Assembly (NCBI GenBank): GCA_031769625.1
Contig: JAUIMM010000643.1
Span: forward strand, 2,049,501 to 2,113,500
Reading direction: 5' to 3'
Length of the DNA: 64,000 bases
From: Taudactylus pleione
Taxonomy: Eukaryota; Chordata; Amphibia; Anura; Myobatrachidae
The notes below the pieces were generated by a model, which worked only from the letters and a program-made list of their open reading frames with translations, did not search any database and had not been told where the DNA came from. Of the stretch, positions 20,996 to 32,082 are shown in pieces. Position 1 is the first letter of the stretch. Each line of letters opens with the position of its first letter. A program made the translations under genes and the position numbers.

Positions 20996-22808
20996 GAAGA
21001 ACATACCAAGGTAACAATCTCAAGCATTCCATTACCATTCTAATTCCATTGGCTTGAAGTCAGTGTTCATTCGCTCATGACACATTCATTCATTCACTCA
21101 TTAAGTGTAGCAGTGATGCTGTATAGCCATTTACACATCCCAGTAGTCACTGACTGGCTATATATGTATACTTATTTCCCTACTTAAAAAGTTAATTTCC
21201 ACGTAAGAACATGTTTATCAATAAGTTAGCCGTTGGGTCCTCCCATCTGGTTAGTCTGTCCTTAGTGAGATAACTGTTCTACTTGGCTGACATAATTACT
21301 GGGTGTGTGGATAAGATTACAGTGATCTCACAAGAGGGTGGGTTTTTAAAGGAAACCATAGGTATTGTATAGTCACCAGCAATGTAAAGAAAACTTCTAT
21401 AATAACAGTTGCACACTAGGACAGTCTATGATCCCTACTGCATACAGTTTCACTCCTACACTAAGGTCTCCCCTTATCTTACAGCTTCAGAAACACCATA
21501 CTGCTCAACAGGAAGGCTGATGGGGGAGTGCACCATAAATGGTCTATGGGAGCAGATAGCCATGCGGTGCTTGTCTCACCCTTCACCTCTATTCCTATTC
21601 ACTAGCTACCACTATAAGTGGACAGATAGAAATGCATTGTATTGATAATGCCAAATGCATTTTGGGTTTGCTTCTCTGAATGGGTAATTGATTCCTACTG
21701 CACTTGCCACACTGGTTTGTGCCATATTTGTGGGATGGAATGGTTTGAACTTGTATGTAATGTTTTTCTACAAAAAAAATAAAATTAAGTCACCTAGCAA
21801 CCTTTATGGTTTACAAGAGTCAATATGTGAATAAAAGCCAAAAAAGGATTGAGCTGACTTTGGTCCTGAGGGTCTGCGGAAACACAATGAGAAATATCAC
21901 AAGGTGGCGACGGCATAGTAAGAGGTCCAGTAATGATCAACACCAACACTTCTAGTGTGATCCACAAACACTAATCACATCTGTACAACATTATAACAGG
22001 GATGTCCGCGATGAGATCACATCCATCATAAGTGCTCAGTTCAGGCAGTGACTGAGAGGTGTAACATCAGCGTATTACACCCATGGTACCGCTCATCATG
22101 TACTTTATGTTGTGCCGCCCTTACTGTATACTGTCATTTAGTTTCCATTATAGTTGAAGCTTGGTAATCTGCTGGAGATGTTTGTGGAGTATTGCATTAT
22201 AATTTGTAGCGTTGTGATTTGCAGCTGTGCAGTATATAGGTAATGAGAAGAAGTTGGACGGACCATTCATTTTCTCGGTCAAAAAGTTGTTTTTGTCATT
22301 GTGTGTCCCCACTTTCTGGTAAGTTCATAGTTTAGAATCATGGCTGAATTTCTATTGTGGTAGTTAAAATGTCCATTTTCTCTAATACAGTAAAAGATAT
22401 ACTTGTCATCAGTTGTTTTTTTTTTCACTTAGAACGTCAGCAACCACATACATCTGTATCGTCAATCCGTCGGACATTTGTTTTTTTTTTATCTGGCTTG
22501 ATTGTGTAATTTGATATATTTTACTAAAACTGGCCATGCAGTGATCAATAATCATTCAGATCAGCCGATGGAATGGCTGTTCTGAGCGATTATTATCATT
22601 CATTGTATGTTCATGATTGATAATTGCTCACAGCTGGAAAAACTGGATTATTTGGACCTTCCTAATCCTTCTGACCAGTGTTGTACTAGATCCACGCTGT
22701 GAATGGAGCTTGACTCCAAACATCTTGCAGAGTATCGAGGTGCTCCGATTACCGGGCAGTCGCTCCTCCCCTCTTCCGTCCACCTTAATCGTGCATGCTG
22801 TGGACGGC

Positions 22809-23037
22809 TTTTGGCTGGATACACACTTAGCGACCTGCCAATGCGACACCCAAAGGCACTGATGAATGATATATCGGGCGGTCCGTACACTGCACAAATC
22901 GGTGAATGACTGTCCGATATAGCACCATTGACCTCGCCGGCGTCGGTAGCTGGGTCGCTCCACCGGACGTGTATGCAGGCCGATGGAACAACCTGCAGAA
23001 GCGCTCATAGTGGGTACACACCTGACGGTGTGCCCAG
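22809..23037. mobile_element. Foldback element with g(g/t)ataca/gtacaca ends
   Basis: Left GGCTGGATACACACTTAGCG and right AGTGGGTACACACCTGACGG bracket GC-rich sequence with short inverted words. Same broad class as the elements at 5552, 26422 and 47181. Confidence 0.45.
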
Positions 23038-23053
23038 TATGTCGGCCCGATCC

Positions 23054-23128
<75 letters not shown>

Positions 23129-23129
23129 C
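23054..23129. repeat. Compound (TG)n(TA)n(TG)n microsatellite
   Basis: About 9 TG, then about 20 TA, then about 9 TG units. The Tyr-Ile and Cys-Val repeats of the open frames across it are a translation artefact. Confidence 0.95.
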
Positions 23130-24279
23130 ATTACCAAACATAAAACGAGTAGTTTAATTACTTGTTCTTAATATTTTCCATTCTCAGTATCCCCTTAACT
23201 GTAGATGTTGGATTTTGTACCCGGCTACATACTCTCCACTCCTTCCTCTGAGACGAGTCTCATACACCTGTTGTCACTGCAAGCAATGTGTTGTAGTCAC
23301 ACCCTTGGAATATTAAGAACAAAATAATTAAAACGACTTGGGAAACACACACACACTTTAAGGGTACTGAATTAGCATACGTGTATCTACAAAATACTGT
23401 ATATTAAGTGCCGATAATTAAATGAGTTTTTGCTCCCTCTCCAGATGTATTAGGCCAGGCGTAGATACATATGTATCAGTGTGCTCTGAATTCCTTCCTG
23501 GATTCCATACAGTCTGAAAATATGTATTTTCAGAAGAGGATAGCGATTGTGCTCTTGTAGACAAAGGTTAATTGAGGTCTGCACTTATCACTACGGATAT
23601 GATTCATTTGAGTCATGTGCTCCAGAGATTAGAACCTCCCTTCAGTCTTCTGGAGAACTTTACTTGATGACTAAAACATTTGTTTTAAATTCACCACGAG
23701 GTGTACAAAACATTTAGGCTCTGTTCATCTTAATATTGTGCCTCATGCAATCTAATGATAATGAGTGATGATCTTCAAAGCTACTACTGGGGATACAGTA
23801 CATTTCTAACAAACAGTCTACATAGTAGATAATGTCAAAAAAAAAACAAAGACACTTCGTAGTTAGGCCACTGATATTTAGAAACCATCCTCTTTAGGGC
23901 TCAGTAACCCAACCAAGCGCTGGAGAGACAAACTAACACATTAAATCTAAGGCGTGCTTCCCAAACAATTTAATGATACCTTTTTTAATAAAATTCCATG
24001 CTTTTAGCTTTAATCCATATAATTTTTTGTACTGTGGTAGCACACATGAGAAATATGTACAGTGGTAGAAATGGTGCCATAACGGGTACCTGTGGGCAAA
24101 CCCTTAAAGGTAGATTAAAGCCAAATAAGTGCCTCTAGCAACTAAAAATAAAGAAATAATTTCTATACTAATGTTTGAAAAGTTTCTTAATGTTTTAGTT
24201 ATATTTTCTATACATCTGTGTTTTGGGCTATATTTTCATATGAAGTAACTTGGATTTTAGGTTTTTTCTTTTTTGCACT

Positions 24280-24810
24280 CTGTGGGGCTGATTCAGAGAT
24301 TTACGCAAAGCCAATATTTACAGAGATTTAGTGATTGCTAGACATTGCGCATGCATGAAAGCTGCACTGTGCGCGCACAGCGATTGGTTTGCGATTACGC
24401 TCGCACAGAGGATTCGCTCGCAAAGTCAGTGACAGGTAGTCCGCATTTGGGTGAGATAACGGAGGGGGGTGGCTAAGGATACTCAGGTGCGTCTGACTGT
24501 TTATATGCCATATCATGGCAGTGCATAAATTGGCCATTGCGATCTCCTTCCCAGCATGAGAGCTCAGCGTGTCTGGAGAGGCGCAGTGTGTAAGGCTGGT
24601 CAGACTACACTCAGAAGCTGTGTGGTTGCCCGATCTGCGTCGTTCCCGATGTTTACTCTGTTGCACGTTGTCTGACGGAAATGAAAAGGCCGCAGTGGGC
24701 ATCCCTATGCTTGGGTAAGCTTTAGAAGACATTAGCATATTTTCGCTATTGCGGTCCATTAGAGATCGCAGTTGTGAATGCATTAGCGTAAATCTCAGAA
24801 TCAGACTCTA
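24280..24810. mobile_element. Element with multi-hairpin-type ends (MH6-like)
   Basis: Inverted ends GCTGATTCAGAGATTTACGC and GCGTAAATCTCAGAATCAGA. The left is preceded by CTCTG and the right followed by CTCTA, which may be an imperfect 5-bp duplication. The inside has gcgcatgcatg and cgattgcg-like words but not the regular hairpin string of MH1. A distant relative. Confidence 0.5.
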
Positions 24811-25090
24811 TATTCAGTATTGCATCATTTTATTGTGTTTTACGGAATCTTTTATACTTGGTTATTTTGAATGTAGCTATAACAATTCACCAGTCAGATA
24901 GGATAATTTTTTCTGTCTATCTATATTTTAAACAGGAAATTATTAATTTTAAGTAGCAAAACTGACCTATTGATTTGTCAAAATTAAGCCACAGTGATCA
25001 TCTCAAACTTATCTGAAATACTGATGCAAAAGATAAATAATACATACTTACTAATCTCTCACAGTATCTGTGAATAGAATACATGGAATA

Positions 25091-25478
25091 CAGGTTGAGT
25101 CTCCCATATTCAAATATTCCAAAATACGGAATATTTTTAGCATGACTGAGATAGTGAAATCTCTGATTTTTGATGGTTCAATGTACACAAACTTTAAGGC
25201 ACAAAAACATTGTATAATACTACCTGCAGGCTGTGTGTATAAGTATATGAAACATAAATGAATTTCATGTATGTACACAAACTTTGTTTGAGCCACAAAA
25301 CTATTGAAAATATTGTATAAAATTACCTGCAGGCTGTGTGTATAAGGTGTACAGTATATAATACATACATGCATTCTGTGTTTAGATTTGGGTCCCATTC
25401 CCAAGACATTTATACGGAATATTCCAATATCCGAAATGCCCCTGGTCCCAAGCATTTTGCATATGGAGACTCAACCTG
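25091..25478. mobile_element. TA-flanked foldback element, CAGGTTGAG ends
   Basis: Inverted ends CAGGTTGAGTCTCC and GGAGACTCAACCTG with TA outside on both sides (25089-25090 and 25479-25480). Inner arms repeat 'ttatacggaatattcc'-like words and 'aaactttgtttgagcc'-type direct repeats. The TA duplication and CAG start fit a mariner/Tigger-type non-autonomous element. Non-coding. Confidence 0.7.
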
Positions 25479-25763
25479 TAGTACATGCGTATGTGTTTTT
25501 TGTTATTAATACAGCGTATACCCAATTTGAAATGTAAAACAATCAATATGTTTAATCTTGTAATAGTCCCCCTTTGTGAGTGCTCAGGGCTCCGGTGGCG
25601 TAATGGGACATAATGTTTTTTGGGTCTAATTCTGAAGGAAAGGGGCACACTAAGAGAATCATTTAACATTTCTTGGTCATCGCTGCCAGAGGTGGGTCAT
25701 TGTAGTCCTAGGAGGGACTGACCCAATTACGGATTAATGCACAACACAGTTTCTCTTTATCAG

Positions 25764-25864
25764 GAACCTCAGAGAAGAAACACCAGAGAAGATCCAATCG
25801 GACTCGTTCCGAATCTGAGAAGTCCTTGGACTCCGTGCCAAAGAAGAAGGTGAAGAAAGAACAG
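25764..25864 (+). CDS. NSD3: NSD3 exon: basic linker
   Basis: The exon has 101 nt, phase 1 in and phase 0 out, between CAG (25761-25763) and GT (25865). It encodes 'TSEKKHQRRSNRTRSESEKS' followed by 'LDSVPKKKVKKEQ', a Lys/Arg-rich segment. Human NSD3 has the matching 'RRSIRTRSESEKS' and 'VPKKKIKKEQ' phrases. Such basic clusters could serve as nuclear localisation signals; that is an inference. Confidence 0.93.
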
Positions 25865-26421
25865 GTGGGTATCATGGGACATTTGGGTACCTGTTACCAG
25901 CAGTTGCCAAAACAGCGGTGCCCAATGATAACACATCTGATGCATTTGTGCCACACAATAATAATAATGTTTAAGATTAGCAGCAAAACTACCTGCGTGT
26001 TCTGAAAACCAAAGTGAACTACAGCTAATCTGTGTAAACAGATTTCATATATCATACTTATATGCTAGTAAAACATTCTTAATATATTGTCTTCATTTGT
26101 TACCACAATATTCCAGGGACATTGTTGTGGATCAGTCTGATGAGTGTTCTTCAGAATGTGAGCATACATATACACACATAGTGAAGCAGATGTATGGCAT
26201 TATTGTCCGGAAACAGAGTATCTGGTATGGTCGGAAGCAAACTATTACTGCAGTACTGTTATCCTCACACACAGACATGTTCAGTCTTCTACAGACACCT
26301 GGAGGAATTCCTCCATACACTTTAACACCTCATTACATTGTAATGCTTTTAATTATAAACTGGCTGTGCCACAACACTGGCTGACTGTTAAATGTCATAA
26401 CAGAAGTAGAATTGCACTTTT

Positions 26422-26776
26422 AAGGTGCGTACACACTGGGCGATTAAAGTGGACGACTGAACGATATCGCTATCGTTCAGTCGTCCACTTTATCGTTAAT
26501 TTTTAACATCAAAACGATGAACGATAAAGACGACGCGCGTTCCCGCGGGTCGTTCGTCATTATCGTTTATCGAGTAAACATGCAGGCCAACTTGACGATG
26601 TTGTCAGGTTGCTGCATGTTGGGGAATGCGGGAGAGAGCCCGGCGCTGAACGATATCGTTAATGGTATCGTTCAGCGGGTGTGCTCAATGTCATGAACGA
26701 CATTGAGCACAGCCTGCCGGGGACACACTACACGATATCGCCCAGGGAGCATATCGTCTAGTGTGTACGCTCCTTT
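26422..26776. mobile_element. Multi-stem foldback element with GCGTACACACT ends
   Basis: Inverted ends AAGGTGCGTACACACT and AGTGTGTACGCTCCTT. Inside are several strong stems: AAAGTGGACGACTGAACGAT with its complement (26435-26491), GCTGAACGAT/ATCGTTCAGC (26645-26678) and GTGCTCAATGTC/GACATTGAGCAC (26681-26711). Non-coding. Confidence 0.7.
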
Positions 26777-27353
26777 ATACAATCTCCACTTGTAGCCCAG
26801 AGATGTGTACAAACAGCTTCCACGTTGTCACAGGGAACCTCAGTGATGTCGCATGGGATTTTATTCTGTTTATCAAGCCATATATGCATGGTGTAGCTGG
26901 ATCCATTTTATCATACAATGCATTACTGTTCCACCCTTGGTAACGTAATAACCTAGCTGTTGCTAGGTACGTCCAGCATGCATTGGATTAGTTAGTAAAT
27001 AAACGGAAGTACTATTTCAGTCTCTGACTAGATATGGGGAGACAAACGTGCAAAATGATACAAGAAAATAGGCAAATTTTCTGGGTTTTCCCTGATTATG
27101 TAAAAGCGATCATGGGGTGAAATGTGGAAAATAGTACATGTCTGTAATTTATGCATGTTTTTCTTGATTCATAGCTGTAAAATATAAAGTTTTTCATTTT
27201 GTTTGGAAAGGTTGAGGCGTTAAAAAAAAAAAAAAAAAATCCTTTGAAAAAAAATGCAGAATTTGCCTCCAATTGTTATCAGAGCAAAGAGAACAGCTCT
27301 GGGGCAGTTGCTTAGAGAAGCTCATTGTTGTTGAGAGTAGCAACATCATCTAC

Positions 27354-27505
27354 TAGAACAGGGGTAGGCAATGTGTGCTGTAGAACTGCACATCCCATCA
27401 TGCTCTGCAACAGTTCCACTGATAGGGCATGTGAAATTGTCTCTGTGCATGTTGGGATATGTAGTTCCACAGCAGCTGGAGTGACAGACGTTGCCTACCC
27501 CTTTT
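27354..27505. mobile_element. hAT-like non-autonomous element
   Basis: Ends CAGGGGTAGGCAA and TTGCCTACCCCTT, with CTAGAA outside on both sides (about 27354-27359 and 27506-27511). The inside has 'gttgggatatgtagttcc' and 'acatcccatcatg'-type words found in many hAT-derived small elements. Non-coding. Confidence 0.65.
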
Positions 27506-29051
27506 CTAGAAGTTCAGAGTATTAGAAGGGTCAGAGTATTAATTAAACTCCAGAAATGCCATCGCTTAATGTAAAATCTAATGTCACTCAGGTTTTGAGG
27601 ACTTCAAAGTATATTACATTTTAACATTACGGAAGCCCATTCATGATTTTGTTCTTTACAATCTACTAAATTCTGCAAATATTTTGCATTAAAATGTGTC
27701 ATGTATCAGTGTGTTTCCTGCAGAGGATGTGTTACCTTATCTTCCATTAGAGGTCCAGTTCAACAGTTTGACCAAAGTTTGGCATACAGCAGTTACTGAG
27801 CAGGTGATCTAATTAGTTCTTGGAGAATATAAGACAGTTGCTCTTCTTGCGCCATTGGCTGGCTTCTATATTATTGCTTAGCGAGGGTCTAGCTTGGATA
27901 CCTGGTAGTGCTTAGTATGGCAGTGAATACTGTGATTATTTATCTCTAGTGGATATAAACTGGTTGTTTTGTACAGTTAGCATACTATTAGTGTTTTCCC
28001 TTTAAGGTTTTTTACTTTATCTTGGTGCATTCACCCCTTACTGTCAGCAACCTCATATTGACCTCTCGTCATCTTCCTGCAAAGATTACACAGCCTTACC
28101 ACACATAACTAAAGGCATCTCTCAGCCCTGTCTGTTGGGCTCAGCCGCTGAACTCCTCCGCCTTTCTAAAGGTATCATGATGACTGTTTCTAGCTTCAAA
28201 CCTGGTTTTGGAGTTTTGGAAAACCTTGAACTGTTGGAAAGATGTTTTTTTTATCTCGTTTGTTTCATGATACTTGTTTAGGCTAGTTAACATTACCCGT
28301 ACATGTGAAAAGTTCAGTATGACACAGTGCCTTCTGGTTTGGTTACAAGAATTTCAGTTTTCTACTTACAGTATGTAGTAGAACATCCAACATTTTCCAC
28401 CGTAAGAGATCATACATGACGACTCATTTCAAATATGTTTTACATTGTTTATGATGACACCAAAACACTATAGTCATTCACTTAAAAATATATATACATA
28501 TGTGTGTGTGTGGGGTTTTCATTTTTTTTGTGTGTTGTAATCCAAAACAGATTATGCATTGTGCACACACACATTTTGAAATGTATGTTGAATCCAGACA
28601 CTGAGATCTGCTGCTGACTGGTGGCGTGATTGCTGAACTGCTGGATCTTTCCTCTCAAGGTTAGATACCACAGTGCCACGTTGGTGCGGACAGCCAATTA
28701 CATCATACATGCAGTGTGTAGCATTTCCAGTTACAAGACTTTCTCTTTGGTTGCCTGTAGTTCCTCACAATCTAGCTCAAATTAGCCAAATAAATTTGTC
28801 TGCCTATCTTAATCTGGGCCTTTGATTCTCATCTTTCAGTTATACTGTTGTTCTGTTATTTAAGGTTTTTTTTTCATGTCAGGATCAATAGATCTTTAGT
28901 AATTGCAAATATACTGTGACTGATTGTGCTAAAACCTAGGGTATTGTTTGTGTTTGCACGTTTACTATGTTATAGAGCTGACCTAGCCTATTTTTAATGG
29001 TCTGTGATTATTAAATGTCAATATTAGTAAATCCATGAATAACGTTTATAT

Positions 29052-29243
29052 CTATTGCCGGGTATACAATTACCGGGGCACTCCGCCCGATATCAGCAGG
29101 TCCCCCCGATAATTGCACTGTGTGTGCGGGCGACTGAGGGTAAAATATCTATCGGTCGGACATGCTGGATTGTCCTGCATGCACGTCCGATTCTATATTT
29201 TGTATGTTAAATGTCGTCCGCATCGGACAGTGTATACCCAGCA
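29052..29243. mobile_element. Small element with gggtataca/tgtataccc ends
   Basis: Starts TGCCGGGTATACAATTACCG and ends ACAGTGTATACCCAGCAG. A tentative member of the gtacacac-type class. Confidence 0.4.
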
Positions 29244-29387
29244 GCCCGTGACAGACAGACATTTCCCCTGTCACTTCCCATGGAAGGAATGGTGCCAGAT
29301 TTTTATTCAGTGCATGTAATGACTATTTCATTGTTTAACACGTTAAATGATGTCATTTTCTTTTCTTTTTTTTTTTGGTATGATCAG

Positions 29388-29433
29388 GTGGATGTCACTC
29401 CACTAACATCAGTACAGACAGGATTGCAAAAGG
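29388..29433 (+). CDS. NSD3: NSD3 micro-exon (46 nt)
   Basis: Phase 0 in, phase 1 out, between CAG (29385-29387) and GT (29434). It encodes 'VDVTPLTSVQTGLQK' plus one base of a Gly codon. Human NSD3 has 'VETVPQATVKTGLQKG' in this place, so the final 'TGLQKG' fixes the identification despite the small size. The acceptor is preceded by a strong T-rich tract. Confidence 0.88.
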
Positions 29434-29895
29434 GTGAGTATGTCGGAGAATAGGATACTATGCAATTGATATCACATCATCTCCCTACGTTACCAGATTT
29501 GTTTGTTGAACAGCTGCATTGTCACTAATAAGTCACATTGTCAGAGGACAGAACAGCCAAGCCAGCAAAACCACCCGACCTGTTTGAACTTACACGTTTA
29601 CAGTACATGCAAATAACCATCTACCTAGATGTTTACTTCATATTTGCATTCACTATAATTGGAATGGATTGCACTTTTTTTTTGGCATGAAAAGGCCCCC
29701 ATACATCAGCAATTGATTGCAGCAATTCTGCAATTTGCAATCGATTGTGTATAAAAATCTTTCCCTTTTTCAATCGATTGCAGAATTGCCACAATCGATT
29801 GAAAAAGGGAAAGATTTTTATACACAATCGAATGCAAATTGCAGAATTGCTGATGTATGGGGCCTTTAGTGACTCCTTACATTCTTTGTTTCAAG
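29434..29895. other. NSD3 intron, 462 nt, dominated by a foldback element
   Basis: Unique sequence at 29434-29690, the inverted-repeat element (29691-29867), then only 28 nt (CTCCTTACATTCTTTG, then TTTCAAG) before the next exon. Confidence 0.8.
29691..29867. mobile_element. Long inverted-repeat element next to an NSD3 acceptor
   Basis: Inverted ends AAAGGCCCCCATACATCAGC and GCTGATGTATGGGGCCTTT, with arms continuing as TTGCAATCGATTGTGTATAA on one side and its near complement (TTATACACAATCGAATGCAA) on the other. The element is a near-complete palindrome of 177 bp. Both strands read almost the same peptide, which confirms the symmetry. Confidence 0.85.
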
Positions 29896-30026
29896 GGGCC
29901 AGTGAGATCTCCGACGCATGCAAGCCCCTGAAGAAGAGAAGCCGTGCCTCCACTGATGTGGAACTAGCTAACTCCTCCTACCGCGATGCGTCAGACTCCG
30001 ACTCTCGTGGCCTGAATGACACACAG
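29896..30026 (+). CDS. NSD3: NSD3 exon: ACKPLKKRSRAST linker
   Basis: 131 nt, phase 1 in, phase 0 out, between AAG (29893-29895) and GT (30027). It completes a Gly codon and encodes 'ASEISDACKPLKKRSRASTD', a Ser/Asp-rich part and 'SDSRGLNDTQ'. The phrase 'CKPLKKRSRASTDVE' is shared almost exactly with human NSD3. The acceptor lies 28 nt from a foldback element. Confidence 0.95.
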
Positions 30027-30235
30027 GTGAGTATTGCATCTGCTTGTTTCTCTAAATTATACAGTGTACTATCATTGAAAAAATCAAACACTAGCACCTC
30101 ACTTGCTTGATTTTTCTATCTTATTTGGAAATCAGCAATTTCTCTTAACTGAGTCAGCTGTTTTTTTTTACAGGCAGATATTAGATAATTGTCAGCGCTA
30201 AACATTTAATTTATCTTTTATTGAAATAGTTTAAT

Positions 30236-30548
30236 CTAATAGACGATTTTAGTAAACGACTTTCGTTAATTTTTTCAAGGGAAAAATGAACGAAAATCGT
30301 TTACTAAAATCATTCATTTACTAAATGTTATGAACGATTTTTTTGAACTACAAACGATTTTTGCATATTAACTTAATGAAAATCGTTGAGTTGGTCAGTC
30401 TGACTGAACTACAAACTACAAACGTGAACGCGCATGAACGATAATCGTTCATAGTTTTCACTCAGAAAGTGAACGTTTTGTTTCAATGATTAAACGATAT
30501 TGTTAACGATAATCATTCAAAAAATTGTTGTGTGTGTATGCACCTTTA
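30236..30548. mobile_element. Foldback element rich in AACGAT/ATCGTT
   Basis: Many alternating AACGAT and ATCGTT words (for example near 30284-30310 and 30435-30455), ending TGTGTGTATGCACCTTT. The right end matches the gtacacac class; the left end is eroded. Non-coding. Confidence 0.45.
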
Positions 30549-30624
30549 GGCATAAGCAGTTTGTATCATCTACACCTGTCACATTTACCCAACATTTAGC
30601 ATGTAGAGTTTTCACTTGGCTGTT

Positions 30625-30860
30625 TTATCGGGGCGCTGCGCCCTGCCTGATTTTAAAGGAGAAAAATGCTCCCTGCCCTTTTAGTGGCGTCCCACTAAAA
30701 CAGCCTGCCCTGTGCCTTCTCCACCAACGGGCCTCAGTGTCCCACGGGTGGGAAAAGTTACTGTGCCCGATCTCCGTCGGGTGAATTGATGCCGTGAGGG
30801 GAGAGCTTGGGGGGAAGCCCAGCACCTCCGTAAGTGCTGGGCACGCCCTCAAGGGTGCTG
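30625..30860 (-). mobile_element. GC-rich hAT-like fragment, minus strand
   Basis: Contains 'ggggcgctgcgccctgcc' and 'gtcccactaaaacagcctgccc', which resemble in part the reverse of the right half of the element at 8498. Only a fragment; ends not defined. Confidence 0.4.
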
Positions 30861-30992
30861 AATTGGAGGGGTGTCACAAGGACACACCCTTTCTCCGGTC
30901 GGTCACACCCACTTTTGTGAGCGCGCACACCTTAGGTGCATATAAAGAACCCATGCCCCTGCCCGCAGTCTAGCAGGAGTATGTGCTTGTAG

Positions 30993-31319
30993 TAGTGTTC
31001 ACTATAGCTCCGGCGCGAGGCAGGGCGCCGGAGCTAGAGAGGGCATGTCCGCGCACGCGACCGAGAAGGGAGCGTGGTCATCGAAAAGGGGGCGTGTCTA
31101 TAAGACGCGTCCCCTTTTCGTCACTCTTGGGGGCGTGCCCTGCACTTACGGACACGCCGGGCAGCCCCCAAGCCGTGCAGACAGGGAGAATAGATGCCGG
31201 GCGCAGGCTGTTAGGGCAGGGCGCTTTTTGCCCTCCTTCTGGAGGGCAGGGCGCTTTTTGCCTCCCAGAAAGAGGGCAGGGCGCCGCGCCCCGCTAAAAC
31301 AGCCTAGCGGGAACGCTAT
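30993..31319. mobile_element. GC-rich hAT-like non-autonomous element, copy 2
   Basis: TAGTGTTCAC at the left and GGGAACGCTA at the right, with TTGTAG at 30987-30992 and 31320-31325 (6-bp duplication). Shares long GC-rich stretches with the copy at 8498-8888, such as GGGCAGGGCGCCGCGCCCCG near the right. Non-coding; the open frames across it are GC-rich chance frames. Confidence 0.75.
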
Positions 31320-31677
31320 TTGTAGCATGCATACAAATGACCTGCGCTGTCTGGAGTACTGAGCAATCTGTCTAATGACTACCACTGAGCGACTACCACA
31401 TACCAGAACAGACTCTACTGTGACTGTCTGTTTCCGTACAGAGCTTCTCTAGTATCTAGCCTGCATGAACAGTGATAGGGGGCAGCTTAGTGCTGAAGCT
31501 TTAGTTATTATTAGTATATATTGGCCCTTTTAGGGAGATCCAGGTAGAACGGCTAATCTCCATTCCAGGCTAAAGTGGCATTCTGTACATTTCCTGGCTT
31601 TTTCGGGCCATACCAGCGTTGGCATTTAATATTAGAGATACATGCTGTTTTTTTTAATCTCTTGATTTTTGACACAG

Positions 31678-31797
31678 ATCAGTTTTGAGAAGCAATTGGA
31701 CAGCCCATCAGCTGCTGCTGATGCGGACGCCTCTGATGTCCAATCTGTGGATTCCAGCGTATCTCGGAGGTCAAACAAAAGAGACACCGTGTGTCAG
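31678..31797 (+). CDS. NSD3: NSD3 exon: Ser/Asp linker and first residues of PHD1
   Basis: 120 nt, phase 0 both sides, between CAG (31675-31677) and GT (31798). It encodes 'ISFEKQLDSPSAAADADASD', 'VQSVDSSVSRRSNKR' and ends 'DTVCQ', where the Cys is the first zinc ligand of PHD1. Human NSD3 has 'KQVDSPSATADADVSDVQS' here. The acidic linker leads straight into the finger. Confidence 0.95.
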
Positions 31798-31955
31798 GTA
31801 TGTATAAATGCAGATGGTGTTGTTTAGAGAACAGAATTAAAGCTACAGCTTTATGGCACTTCATTACAAAGACCACAATGATCTTTGCCTTTGCATGTCT
31901 AGTAACCAAATGTTAATTATGCTGAGGAAACCTTTTTTTAAATAATTTTTTCCAG

Positions 31956-32082
31956 ATTTGTGAAAACTTCGGGGAGTCGCTGGTGTCTTGCGATGGAGAT
32001 TGCTCTCGTCTCTTTCATCTTGAGTGCCTGGGGATGGAAACGTTACCAGATGGAAAGTTTGTCTGCATGGAATGTAAAACAG
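31956..32082 (+). CDS. NSD3: NSD3 exon: PHD1 core
   Basis: 127 nt, phase 0 in, phase 1 out (acceptor CAG 31953-31955, donor GT 32083). It reads 'ICENFGESLVSCDGDCSRLF', then 'HLECLGMETLPDGKFVCMEC', then 'KT'. With the Cys before the junction this gives the C-x2-C, C-x3-C, H-x2-C and C-x2-C ligand pairs of a PHD finger. The Asp-Cys-Ser and Phe-His-Leu-Glu-Cys pattern matches NSD3 PHD1. All zinc ligands are present. Confidence 0.95.

Larger units (their letters stand above)
20039..25763. other. NSD3 intron of 5.7 kb, mostly unique with several repeats
   Basis: From left to right: a C homopolymer (20163-20176), a family-2 hairpin element (20675-20995), AT-rich unique sequence (21000-22600), a foldback element (22809-23037) with an adjacent TG/TA microsatellite, unique DNA (23130-24280), an element with multi-hairpin-type ends (24280-24810) and a TA-flanked foldback element (25091-25478). 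I see no exon in it. It ends TTTATCAG at 25763. Confidence 0.65.
25865..29387. other. NSD3 intron of 3.5 kb
   Basis: Holds a foldback element (26422-26776), an A homopolymer (27219-27238), a hAT-like element (27354-27505), unique AT-rich DNA (27510-29050) and a small element (29052-29243). A TG-rich simple stretch lies near 28500-28530. No exon seen. Ends in a long T run and TGATCAG at 29387. Confidence 0.65.
30027..31677. other. NSD3 intron of 1.65 kb
   Basis: Contains a gtacacac-type foldback element (30236-30548), a GC-rich fragment (about 30625-30860) and a GC-rich hAT-like element (30993-31319). The last 350 nt is unique DNA with a T run before GACACAG (31677). Confidence 0.65.

Noticed and set aside
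22628..23171. Frames with 'YIYIYI' and 'CVCVCV' runs on both strands
   Set aside because: Translation of the TG/TA microsatellite.
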